Below, one piece after another: positions 22,411 through 32,747 of a stretch of 64,000 bases of DNA (its first letter is position 1; each line of letters starts with the position of its first letter). Source of the stretch: Phytophthora sp. 'mugwort' (taxonomy: Eukaryota > Oomycota > Peronosporomycetes > Peronosporales > Peronosporaceae). Location of the stretch: assembly GCA_033558025.1 (NCBI GenBank), contig JAUCEF010000017.1:2852001-2916000 (forward strand). The letters run 5' to 3'. The notes below the pieces were generated by a model that made no database searches, was not told where the DNA came from, and saw only the letters and a program-made list of their open reading frames with translations. The position numbers and the translations under genes were made by a program.

Positions 22411-22642
22411 TTAGGTAGGCTACGGTTAGGCTGCCCTCTACATCGAGGCTACAGACCACAGTTTGGAGATAGGAGACATGTGGGTAACAGGATGCATTTG
22501 GGTAACAGGACACACTTGGGTGACGGGATACACTTGGGCTACACTCACAACAGATTGTGTCTTTAATCTAGCGCCTCAATCGTACAGGACGGCCCCGAAA
22601 CGGAATTATTTTAAAATTACGGCCTCGAAACATGATTTCCCC
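22411..22642. repeat. MULE terminal inverted repeat, copy 2
   Basis: Partner of 12169-12353. It is longer because CCGAAAC-type sequence near the outer end is duplicated (around 22590-22640). It contains the same GTGGGTAACAGGATGCA minisatellite-like units. The outer end is GATTTCCCC at 22634-22642. Confidence 0.75.
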
Positions 22643-22651
22643 ATAATTTAA
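22643..22651. repeat. Target-site duplication of the MULE, copy 2
   Basis: ATAATTTAA, matching the reverse complement of 12354-12362 at eight of nine positions. It sits between the MULE terminal repeat and the rest of the interrupted LTR. Confidence 0.6.
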
Positions 22652-22837
22652 ATATGCCACCTATAAAGTATATAGATGTTATCCTATTGGGTGATTCTAG
22701 GTCTTTGTACCATATGTGTGGTGCCCATCCGAGACGTCATCACCGTGACGTCGTAGTGATGTTGGCTACATCACTAGGGGTACATGGATACACCATTCTG
22801 AAGAGTGACTTGGCACTCTTCATGTAACCCCGTTACA
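22652..22837 (-). mobile_element. Remaining piece of the 3' LTR of the minus-strand Gypsy element
   Basis: Aligns with the last part of the LTR at 30343-30761, including TAGATGTTATCC, the GACGTCA pair, GGCTACATCACTA and the TGTAACGGGG start on the minus strand. The LTR begins directly after a polypurine tract, which makes it the 3' LTR. Confidence 0.82.
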
Positions 22838-22849
22838 TCCTCCCCCACT
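22838..22849 (-). other. Polypurine tract
   Basis: On the minus strand AGTGGGGGAGGA immediately precedes the TGTAACGGGG start of the LTR, as expected for the plus-strand primer of an LTR retrotransposon. Confidence 0.7.
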
Positions 22850-23025
22850 TGGGTTCGGTTTACCGACCATTCAGGACGAGTGAAAGAAAGTCGCCGCCTT
22901 TCACTCTCCAAGCCGAAATACATCGACTTCGCTGCGGTTAGTTTCCGCAGCTGGCTCATCTCTTTTTGAGCACTGAGCACTTTCGCGTGTTTTTCTTTTT
23001 CTCGGCTTCCACATCAGCCTCAAGT

Positions 23026-25171
23026 ATGACCAAGACTCGGTCTGGCAGCGTTGCGAAAGTGCCTGCTAAACCGGTTGCTTCCAAGCAGCAGGCTAAGAGC
23101 TCTAAGCCGTTTGACAAAGACTCTGCTTCTAAGGGATCCACCAAGGTGACATCCTAGGTGACTCCCAAGGCGCTTGAGTCGCCTGTGGAGGAACCTGAGC
23201 TCCTTGTGGACTATGTGGGAGACTCTCCCATATCCTGGGTGACAATGAAATCTCGCTCATCAAAGGGTCTGACGGTGACCCCAGTCAGTCCGATTCGCTT
23301 AGGTCTCGTACTCCGCTGTCCAGCCACCACGGCAACGATGGCGCTGAGCCTAAGACGCTCGAACGTCAGGGGAGTCCAGGTGAGCCTGGACTCACCCAAG
23401 GAGGAGGAAGAGAAACCTCGTTGTCCAGTCGAGAACTGATGCTCGCTGAGGCGTCTGCTCGCGTCAAGGCTGCGAAGGCAGCAGCAGCATCGGAAGTCAG
23501 TCGTAAGATACGGGCTGCTTCCCGGTTTCCACTCCGTGAAGAGTTGGGGACCATCACTTACACCGATAAGGGCCTCTTTATTTCTTGTTCCGACGAGGGG
23601 GAAGAGGGCCAAGTGGACCAAGAGATCTCTAATGATCTCGACGGGCAGCATTCGGAGTATCAGGCTTCTCATCAAAAGGGAGTATATGTCCCGGCGACCC
23701 ACTCGCCAACGAGAAGCATTCTTCTCCTCGCCTTGGGGGACCGCCTTACGCTCCCAGGTACTTCCCTCCTGAGGAGTCCCACGGAGCTGATGCTTACCGC
23801 CTCTGGTGACCCTCGTCGACCGCTCTTCCAAGGTCACGTGTGAGCGCCATCTGGTGGTCAAGCAGCCCCTGTCCTAACAGAACTTGTGTGCTGCTAGGTG
23901 CGTGCTCCTGGCACCGCACCATTTCCCTCTTAAAGAGTTCAATATCCGACGAAAGAAGCCAGAGCTCCGGTCGGGTCTTCGGCCTGTGGGGCTACCCATC
24001 CGTAATTCTCCCACACTGTGACTCTTCCCAGGAGGCCGAGGCCGTCTTCTGGAAGTGGGAAGCTACGCGCTGCTTGCAAGAACAATTTGATGTTCTCCGG
24101 CGAGATCTCGCGTCGGGGGACCCCCTTGACCTTTGTGATCTCCGCATTGAGTTTGCTCATGTGGTAGGCAACGGCCGCTCTCTAAAGAGCTGCAGAAATA
24201 ACACTGCTACTAGTGCTCATGATGAGCGCGGGTATGGTCTTGGTTCTACGACCACACCCCGTTCGAACCAGAAAGCCCGAACTACTTATGAAGCCGTCGC
24301 CGATTCTTTTTCCAGATCGCGACAGCCTTCGGGCAATCAGCCTGGGCCATTCAATCGGCTCCCAGGAGCACTCAGCCTCCGAGTATCCCCTCCACTTCTC
24401 GCGAAGCTGACGATTCCCGTGAACGTGCCGCTTCTGGCGCACACGCCACGTGGTAGTGGGTCTCCCCATTACGGTCGAGGAGAAGCGGCGCTGCCCTCGT
24501 ATGAGCATGAGTACGAGGTACTGCGCGTACGGTCCAGCTCAGAACCTGGAGTGCTGCGTTCGGCTCCACCTCGAGTCGTTGAGGACTCCGTTCTCCGTCG
24601 CCGAGTCCTTTCGCTGGAGAATGCACTTGGTCTCGGTGAGGGCGGGTATGCAGCCGCTCAGGCCGAAAACTCTGAGATCCTTGTGCCGGTTTGTGACGAC
24701 TTGAGTCGTCTGGCGGACAACTTGCGACCCTGGAAGGTCGGATCGACCGTCGGATCAATTAAGTGGACGAGGCCTTTCGACGTCTGGATGCCCTTTGGAT
24801 GTCCGTGGACCGTGTTCAGCGGGAGGTATACCTCCTCGGGACATCCTGCGGCCTGTAGCCCAGGCGGGATCGACTCCTACGTACTCCCAGCCATATCGCT
24901 ATAGCTCATACTCGTCGTACGCATTCGGCGTTCCTTCGAATGGAGACCCTTCGGCGGTCTCGGAAGGGACCTGGGCTTCTGGCCCTGGGCACGCTCAGGC
25001 GGAGGAGTCGCAGCCTCGAGGCTTTCAAGAGCTGTCCTCGCTTCCACGTGAGGAGCCTGCGGGGTTGCCGGACACCGCAGATCCTGGTACCGCTTCAGAT
25101 GGCCTCAGTAGAACGTTGGGTCGTTATCGACTTAGGCAGATCGATGGTGTTCGCCGCGCCATGTCTTGTTA
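23026..25171 (+). pseudogene. Antisense extra ORF of the minus-strand Gypsy element
   Basis: Between the 3' LTR and integrase, coding-like frames run on the strand opposite to pol. They begin MTKTRSGSVAKVPAKPVASK (Lys/Ser/Pro-rich, basic), then a VTPKALESPVEEPELLVDYVGDSP stretch, an Ala/Glu/Arg-rich helix near 23440-23530 (MLAEASARVKAAKAAAASE), and further decayed segments with ENALGLGEGGYAAAQAEN near 24620. Stops and frameshifts are many. GCTCATCTCTTTTT at 22954-22967 loosely resembles an oomycete initiator, so the ORF may have had its own promoter. It is tail to tail with pol, the same layout as the antisense ORF at 16990-19589, although I see no clear sequence similarity between the two. 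Function unknown. Confidence 0.55.
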
Positions 25172-28100
25172 GGACCGTGAAGGTTCAATGAAGCGGTGAT
25201 TCAGCTTGTTGCTCCCAACGGAACTTACCGTGACGAGTGGTAAGTTCCTAGTGTCTAGTAAGACTGAATCACCCACACTAAACACGTTTAAGTTTCCTCT
25301 TCCATCTTGTTCGAGTACTCCTTTTGTTTGTCCTGTGCCTCTACTGTGGAATCACGGACACGGGTGATTACGTTGAGCCTGGTGTCTATAGAAGACTCTA
25401 CTTGTTTCCGCAAGAAAAACGGTCTCATGTTTGAGGCCCGGGAGGAAAGCGCTTTTTTTGAGCCCCCCACTTAGAACAGAAGACGGGATGCTGTCTCGTA
25501 AAGTGAATGGCACCCGTGAATGGCGTAAGCCGTACAGGTAGAACGATGTATACCCGGTCGATGCGTGAACCGCCTGTTGAGTGCAAACTCAACTACTGGC
25601 GGACGTTCTGACCAAATGCGAGGAGACTCCGCACAGATGATGCGTAGAGTGTTTTCAAGCACTCGGGTTGACACGCGTTTGCCCATATGTTTGAGGATGA
25701 TCAGCACTAGACATGTGGAGCCTCGTTCGAAGTAGTTGGAACAGCGTTCGCCAGAACGCAGCGATAAACCGCGGGTCACGATCCGAGGACATTGTCTCCG
25801 GCAGACCATGATGGCGCAAAACGCCATCCAAGAACAGCTTCACAGCCTGTCCCCCGGTCACCGTTACTTTGGCCGGAGCAAGACGCACCATCTTGCTCAG
25901 CGGCACACGAACACCAAGATGCGGTGTTTCCGTGGCCGTCGGGTGGAAGTCCAAAGATGAAGCCCAAACTCATCAACTTCCAGCAGTCCGCTGGAACGGA
26001 TAGGCTCTGCAAGGGAGCGGAGGCGTGCCCGGCGGGTTTCACACGCTTCATGTTTCACATGCCTTCACGTACTGTGCGATCCATTTCTACATGTGGGTCC
26101 ACCAAAAGGACTGAGAGACCGATTGGAAGGTCTTCTCGCGGCCCAAGTGACCGCTGGACGGCGCATCGTGCGCCTCCTGAAGGATGCTAAATTTGAGATC
26201 CTCGTCGATTCGTACGACTACCCGTGGGAATTCATGGGGCTCCACTCGATAGTGGAGCAGGTCATCAGCCCACTCGTCTCGATGGAGCTAGATTCTCTGA
26301 CGCGGCGTGAACCATTCGGCTGTTTTGGCTTCCTTGCCAGCGGTCCTGAACCGTACCAGAGGTGCCAGGGCTTCGTCGCCCCGATACGCCATGCGTATCG
26401 GATCGTATAGATCAGTGGTGGCACGGCTGTGTGCACCAGGTCGTATTCCGGCCTGCATGACAACGCATCGGCAAACCCGTTGAGATAGCCAGGCTTGTAC
26501 TCGACGCGGAAGTTGTATTCCGCGAAGAAGGACAGCCACTCGCCATCCTTTGGGACAAATGGGGTGAGTTCGTCGCCCTTTACAAGGATGCGTGATCTGT
26601 GTAGATCACAAAGGGCTGCGAGTCTAGGAGATGCATTGGGAACTTGACAAGGGCGAACTTCCTGGCAAGCAGCTCCTTGCCATGAACGGGGTTGTTCCGT
26701 TCGGCAGCCTTGAGCTGCACGGACTGAAACGAGATCATTCGTTCACATCCTGTAGCATCATTCTGCAGCAATGCACATTCGATTGCATAATCGGATGCAT
26801 CGCAGACGACGCCGAGTGACTTCGTCTCACCCGGCAGTGCCAGGACTGGCGCCTTCGGAAGGCTTGCCTTGACATTGTCAAAGGTTTCCTGGTGCTCAAG
26901 CCCCCAGTGCCAGTCGGTATTCTTCTTCAAAAGATCCGAACCTTCGCTGTACTTATGGAGGTTGTTGGCCAAGCCCAGCCACTTCCTCATGTCCTGCTGG
27001 AACCTTAGCGTTAGCCAAGCCGAAATGGCCTTAACCTTCTCCGGGTCGCCGATGTTGCTGATGAAGCAACCGAGAACTTTGATATCTCTTGCGCCGCGAA
27101 GTCGCAATTGTCGATGTTGGCATAGAGCTTGTTCGCTCTCATGACCTCTAACACTCCACGGACGCACTCCAAATGCACCTCCATAGCCGTCTTGACTCCC
27201 TCGGTACGGCTACGGACGAAGATGCCGTCGAAGTACGACTGTGCGTAAGCATGCAGCGGTCGAAACAACTGCGTGACCAGGCGATTGAACGTCGCCGGGG
27301 TATTAGATAGGCCCTGTGGCGCCACAAGCCATTCCCAGAGCATACCGCTCGGGATACTCACTGCGATGAGAGGGATGCCACTTTCGCGGATCAAGATCTG
27401 GTAGTATCCGTCCACCGATCCAGGGCGCTATATAACTTGCACCCGGGCATGTTGTTTAACAATAATACCTTTCGCGGGATGGGTGTCTGGGGCGGCACCA
27501 TCCCGCTGTCCAGCTTATTGAAAGCATGAACCGGACGCCACTTCCCGTTCGGCTTCCGAACGCAGAAGGTTGGCGTCGAGTGCGGGGATTTCGATTCCCG
27601 CACCATGCTTGCCTTGGACTTAGCGGCAAAAAAGGCATCATGACTTCGCACTGCTCGCGAGGCAGTGACCATTGTCTGGTGAGACAGTACTCTGTGCCCG
27701 ACACGAGATCAATCTCGTGCCTGATCCCACCATCTGTTGGGAGTTGAGACGGTGGAGCCTTGGACACCACGTCCTCAAACTCCTTCATTAAAGGATACAC
27801 TGGATCCTTCGGGTTCTTGAGAATCTCAGACCCAAGCGAGGAACGCTGGGAGGAGAATGCCTCTTGGATGCACTCGTCCATAACCGAGAAGGAATTCAAT
27901 TCCTCTTTACTGGACTCTTGCTTCACGAGTACCACCTCCGCGATTTCTCCTACCTTCAGGTCGGTCAGGAAATCTGGCGGCGTCAACTGTTCAAGGTTCA
28001 GGAGCTCTGACATCTCTGGCAACGGTTCTAGCTGGATGCCGCCTGCCTTGGCCCCATGGCCGGTCTCGCCGTCGAGATAATAGCCTTCGACAGTCCTCGT

Positions 28101-28217
28101 CGGAAGAACCCGGGCCCTGGGTTCCGAGTCGCTTGAAGCGACTCCAGTCTGAAATGACTTCAGATTCGACTTGCGGTGTCGATTAAGTCGTCGACGGCGA
28201 CCGTGACGATGTGCTTC

Positions 28218-28249
28218 GTTACCCACGTCTCATTGACGACGTGGGTAAC
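28218..28249. repeat. 12-bp perfect inverted repeat in the Gypsy linker
   Basis: GTTACCCACGTC (28218-28229) and its reverse complement (28238-28249) flank an 8-nt loop. ACGTCTCATTGACGACGT recurs at about 28260-28277. It lies in the variable segment between protease and reverse transcriptase. Confidence 0.6.
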
Positions 28250-28299
28250 GTGTCTGTAGACGTCTCATTGACGACGTCCAATGCCTCCAGGGCTTCGTG

Positions 28300-28515
28300 A
28301 GGAACATGGTTACCCACATAAGAAGTGCATTGCGCCACTTTTTCTTCCGTTATGGTCTAGGCGACCTGGTGTGGAAAAAGGTTACATACAGGAAACTCAT
28401 TCTGCGCCTGCCTCGCCAATTGTGGTCTGGGTGACTCGATGTGGAACATGCTTACCCACACAGGAAACCCCTCGCGCGTCTTCCTCGACAGTTTCAGTCT
28501 GGGTGACTTTGTGTG
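28300..28515. repeat. Three imperfect 70-72-bp tandem units in the Gypsy linker
   Basis: GTCTRGGYGAC recurs at 28355, 28425 and 28497, and each unit also carries TTACMYACA and a GTGGA(A/C)C box. On the coding (minus) strand a unit reads about 24 residues with HVPHRVTQTT. The 70 versus 72 spacing shows that the reading frame has drifted. Confidence 0.6.
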
Positions 28516-29252
28516 GACCTAGGTCACCCACCTGTTCGGTGGCACCTGGCACCGCCACTCTTGAAGCCTTGACCACCGGTCTAGATTCCGTCGGGGTCGA
28601 GGGCTATCCTGTACGGACTGCCGCACTCGACAGGTGCAACTTCTGCTGCCACGTTTCTAGGGAGTCGCTCAATGCGTCGGCGGCTACCAAAACATTGCTG
28701 GATGTTCTTGCATCCCGGCGCCCCTTTCGGACGCCCTAGTTCCCGGCAGAGGTGGGAACATGTCTCGCCGATGCTCTGCCAGACACTGCGGGCCGGCTGT
28801 CCCGGATGGCTTATTTCGCCAATCGATCCATGGCTCATGTTTCTCGAGCCAGGGCATACCCAGGATCAAGTCATACTTGTCCATCTCTAGGACAGTAACT
28901 GTTCCATGCTGTCGAAGCCCTCGAACATAACTAGATCCACATGGATCTTGAGAACGGTAATCACCGTTCCGTCGGCCAGTTGTACTGACACTGTCCCGTT
29001 GCCTTAGCTTTCTCGTAAAGCATCATCCAACTGATTGCTATTCTCCGCAACAGTCTGGCGGCGCGCGAAGTTCTTCGGCGCCCCGGAGTCTATTAAGACT
29101 GGAAAGGGATGGGTATATCCCCGTAGACTTACGTGTACTGCTAGCAGTCCAACGCTACCCTTCTTCGATTCAGGAGTGCACAGACTCTCAGGGGTTAAGT
29201 CTCCATGGTGCGCGCCGCCCGCGCCCCGCTCCGCCCGCGCCCCGCTCCACCC

Positions 29253-30274
29253 CTACTGGTGTCCTGCGCTATCGTGCCCACCAGGTCGCGGCCTATGCCA
29301 GCGACCCTTGAGCACGACGGACTTGAGTGGGAAGCGTTTTCTTTGCCCCCCCCCCCCCCGCATGACAGGCACGTGCCCTGGCCCTAGCTTTCCACATCTA
29401 TAGCAGCGAATATCGCGCTGCTCGTCGAGCCCAAGTTCCATAGAAACTGGCCCGCTGGGAACCGCGCGACTTGTGTCGCTGCCCCTGGCCACATCGCCGC
29501 CGGCGTGCGCGCCTGGCGGTGACTGTACTCCTCTTGGAGGGCGACTTGGATCGCCTCTTCCAGAGTATTGGTTTGCATCCGAAATAGCTGGGTGCGGGCC
29601 GGGCCTACTCTTAGACCGTCCAAGAACGCCGCCGCCTTGATGTGTTCATGGAGTGGGGTTCCCATGAGGGACGCGGTGTGTTCATGGAGTGGGGTTCCCA
29701 TGAGGGATGCGGTGAGCTCCCGCATCTCCTGGATGTATCGTGCAGCTCACGCCTTCCCTGTTTACATGACAGGAACGTGATCGCTGGCGGTACTCATAGT
29801 TCGCCGGCAGGAACGCGGCTCTAAGCTGTTCACACAGCTGAGCCCAGGATGCTAAACATCCAGGCGTTGTCGCTTCCCATGTATACGCCCAACTCTTAGC
29901 ACGCCCGCTAAGGTGGGAGAGGGCGAAAGCCACTCAGAGGTGCTCCGAAGGGATGAGAGCCGCATCCATTGCGAGCTAAACTTCTCGCACCCAGAAGTGA
30001 AGGTTTTCACCTTCCTTCCCCTCGTGTGGGTTTACCTTCAGCCTCAGCGGCTTGGGGTAGACCGGTTTCGGCTCTGTGGCCGGAACGTGCAAGTTGCTCC
30101 GAAGTATTCGATGGTCCCCTGCTCATACATGTCGAACGCTTTCACGCACTCGACTAGCTCAGCTTGCATTGACGACGCCAAGCTGCGCAAGGCATCCATA
30201 CCAATGATGCCAGTCATCTTACGAACGGACTCGAACTGTGAGTCGTTCAGATGAGGAAACTCATTCCGGTCCAC
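29253..30274 (-). pseudogene. Gag region of the minus-strand Gypsy element
   Basis: N-terminal residues DRNEFPHLNDSQFESVRKM begin at a GTG (30274), where related elements such as the fragment at 42882-43250 have ATG, so the start codon appears lost. A retrotransposon Gag segment follows (MAFALSHLSGRAKSWAYTW near 29930; AAAFLDGLRVGPARTQLFRM near 29620). A damaged zinc knuckle (CYRCGKLGPGH) lies near 29400, beside a 15-base C run. A 36-bp in-frame duplication is present at 29642-29713. Several frameshifts. Confidence 0.8.
29642..29713. repeat. 36-bp tandem duplication within gag
   Basis: Two almost identical adjacent units duplicate the 12 residues TASLMGTPLHEH in the coding strand. The duplication is in frame. 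Confidence 0.75.
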
Positions 30275-30342
30275 GTTGCTAGGACCCAGAGGTTTTAAGT
30301 AGTAACTCGCGTAAGCGTGGATTAACTACGAGTGCTACCTAG

Positions 30343-30761
30343 TGTGACGGGGCGCACAACACCTTGCGCACAGGAAGTGCGAGTATACAAACTCTCAGTG
30401 AACGGCAGCACACAAGTCCCTAATCTGAAGGGACTTTTACCAATTAGGTAGATATAAGACTGAATATATTTGTAGGTGATTCCCTTAATGCATTTACATA
30501 CTAACGCCAAAAATGACTGGCAAGGGAAAGTACCGCGCGAAAGCCAAGGGGACGGAAAAAGACCGGAAGATCTCTCTAAGTCACCCATAAAGTATTCTAG
30601 ATGTTATCCTGTTGGGTGGCTATGAGGTCCTTGGACCATGTGTGGTACCCACCCCTGACGTCATTGCGGTGACGTCTTTATGCTGTTGGCTACATCACTA
30701 TTGGTACTTGGGTACACCGCTCTGAAGAGTGCCAAGTCACTCTTCATGTAACCCCGCTACA
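30343..30761 (-). mobile_element. 5' LTR of the minus-strand Gypsy element
   Basis: 419 bp with TGTAGCGGGG at the start and CCCGTCACA at the end on the minus strand. It lies directly upstream of gag. Relative to the split 3' LTR it has about 70 extra base pairs at roughly 30505-30575, or the other copy has lost them. The segment after the LTR (GGTAGCACTCGTAGTTAATCC on the minus strand) resembles the one following the LTR at 43339-43748 and probably holds the primer-binding site. Confidence 0.85.
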
Positions 30762-31747
30762 GAGATGCTCAGTGTCATCCGCAGTGGACGAAATTATCTC
30801 GGTTTTTGAAACTTTCAATGCCGAACGAGTGGATGTGGCGAGTTATACAGCAAGGCCGAAGGGCTGCCAGGATGGTTGGTTGTAAGAGCACAAATGGCTT
30901 TATGTTTAAATAGGAGGTACAGATACCTGCTGTTCTTGTCGTCTGGTACACCCTTGGCGTGAGCCCTCGCCGAGGATACCCTAAGGTGAAATAAATATAT
31001 TATTCCCGACCGTATGATTAGCGAGGGGATCAACTGTACAGGATAGTCGAGGTAAGAATGATTTTTTTCTTTTTCGAACGACGTACGCAAACGTCGATGA
31101 CGGGGGATTTATAGGGTCAACCAAAATACTAACCAGGCGCATGTACATGTAAGACCTTGAACTTTGTGCATACCCAAGTCGTAAAGGCAAGCCCGTTCGG
31201 CGTATTTGCGTCTCTGCGTGACATGTTTCCAACAAAAATGTTTTTTGGTGGAATGGGTACGACATTTGAACCATTGTCTAGGAAGAATAATCCCACTTGT
31301 TTGCTCGTAAATTTGACTATCACGATCAAACCAGCAAGTACTGGTTGCCGGCTTTACCGAGTTTGTCTACAAACTCGTAGCCCGAGAATTTACGGTCTGC
31401 GGTCGCTAAAGCCCGAGACATGTTGGTATATTCACGCATGTACCGCTAGACGCCCTAGACGCCCTCCATATGAGAGGGGAGGGCGACTTCTTGATGCGCT
31501 CTGCACATTATGGATAGCCTAGTATCAATTTACTGTTACCTAAGCAATCGATTAGGATTTTGATCTTCTTAAGTAATCGCCAATTAACACACGATATCAG
31601 TACGCTGAAAAATATTGGTATGGGTTTTGGCAGCGTCCTCGAATATTTTCGATATCATCGATCCGCAGCGCAAACCATAGCTGAGATGCTGATGCGCCTT
31701 AGCATCACTAAACGCCTCGTGGCCGCGATGCCAACTGTAACGAGAGG
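30762..31747. other. Non-coding stretch
   Basis: Overlapping short ORFs exist on both strands, but none shows a domain or a convincing coding pattern. It lies between the Gypsy nest and a broken DUF1348 gene. Confidence 0.4.
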
Positions 31748-32238
31748 CATGAGCGAAGCGGTGCGACCACCGCTACCCCCGTACACGGCCGAGACTGCGG
31801 CGCTGAAGGTGCGCGCTGCCGAGGATGGTTGAACTATGGTTGGAACTCATTGGATCCCCACCGTGTCGCCCTCGCTGTACACCCTCGACAGCGCCTGGCG
31901 AAATCGCTCCGCGAGTTTGTCGAGGGGCGTAAGGAAATCGAGGCCTTCCTGGATCGGAAATGGGCGCGCGCAACGCAGTACCGGCTCATCAAGGAGCTCT
32001 TCGCCTTCGATGGGAATCGCACCGCCGTGCGGTTCGCTTACGAGTGGCTAGATGCGAGCAGCAGCAATGATATCGGGCGTATGGGATTGAGGACTGCGTC
32101 TTCGATGCCCAGGGCTTCATGGCCAAGCGTTTCGCCTCCATTAACGACGTCCGGATCGACGAGAAGGACCGCCGCTTCCACTGGCCACAGGGCCGCCGGC
32201 CTGACGACCATCCCGGACTCAGCGAGCTTGGGCTCTAA
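31748..32238 (+). pseudogene. Broken DUF1348 / SnoaL-like (NTF2 fold) gene
   Basis: Across three frames nearly the whole family can be read: [105 protein letters not shown] and finally [15 protein letters not shown] followed by TAA. At least four small indels break it. One is an 11-12-bp tandem duplication (ATGGTTGAACT/ATGGTTGGAACT) near 31826. DUF1348 proteins are small NTF2-fold proteins common in bacteria and fungi; their function is not established. The conserved ends and high GC suggest recent inactivation. Sequencing error is unlikely to explain so many shifts. Confidence 0.8.
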
Positions 32239-32747
32239 GCTGTCGTTGTCGTCCTCAAAATACAGTAGTCCAGATTGTCTTGCTCCCCAACTAACAGTTG
32301 CAACAAGCTGGCATCGCCACGTCGCGGACTTCTGATTTCGAATATAGTACTTAATTTGGCTCTAGCCAGACATAAGTCTAATCCTTCTGGTGTTGCTGTG
32401 GTGAGGCTGCAGCAAAGCGCAGGTTGTCACAGACAAGTGACAATGGCGTCGACACGGGTAGAGGTCCCTATTGATGATGGATCAGCGTGACCATCACTCC
32501 GTGTCTAAAAAACATCCTTTTTCGGCCAATCATCTTTCTTCAACAACCTCTCCCAACTTTTGGATTGGTCAGAAATACCCTCCAAACGGAACCGCCGGTT
32601 CGCTTCACTCACCTGCCCAAGCTGCCCACAGTCAAAAAGCCAAGGAAGACGAAGAAGTGTGTGCTCCGTGATCTCCGCCACCAAGCACGACATCTCTCCC
32701 TCTCTCTCGCTCGCACTCTCGAAGGACCCCAGCCCAGACAGAAAGAC

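Larger units (their letters stand above)
25288..29190 (-). pseudogene. Pol region of the minus-strand Gypsy element
   Basis: Protease: LIDSGAPKNFARRQTV near 29090 and flap YDLILGMPWLEKHEPW near 28870. After a repeat-rich linker, reverse transcriptase about 27750-27000 with FCVRKPNGKWRPV, APQGLSNTPATFNR and SYFDGIFV, in which the second catalytic Asp of YxDD is Gly. RNase H about 26960-26580 with VVCDASDYAIECALLQ and IYTDHASL. Integrase about 26060-25470 with MSLGFIFGLPPDGHGNT, SSDRDPRF and ADHPQT. A C-terminal tail with AQDKQKEYSNK lies near 25330. Frameshifts separate most domains. No chromodomain was seen, so this is a different Gypsy family from the one at 7781-20433. Confidence 0.85.

Noticed and set aside
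23211..23861. 216-codon minus-strand frame inside the Gypsy element
   Set aside because: It is the shadow of the plus-strand antisense ORF; its residues have no domain and the opposite strand carries the regular helix pattern.
31157..31522. 121-codon frame near the Gypsy nest
   Set aside because: Composition and codon pattern are not gene-like, an opposing frame overlaps it, and no family was recognised.
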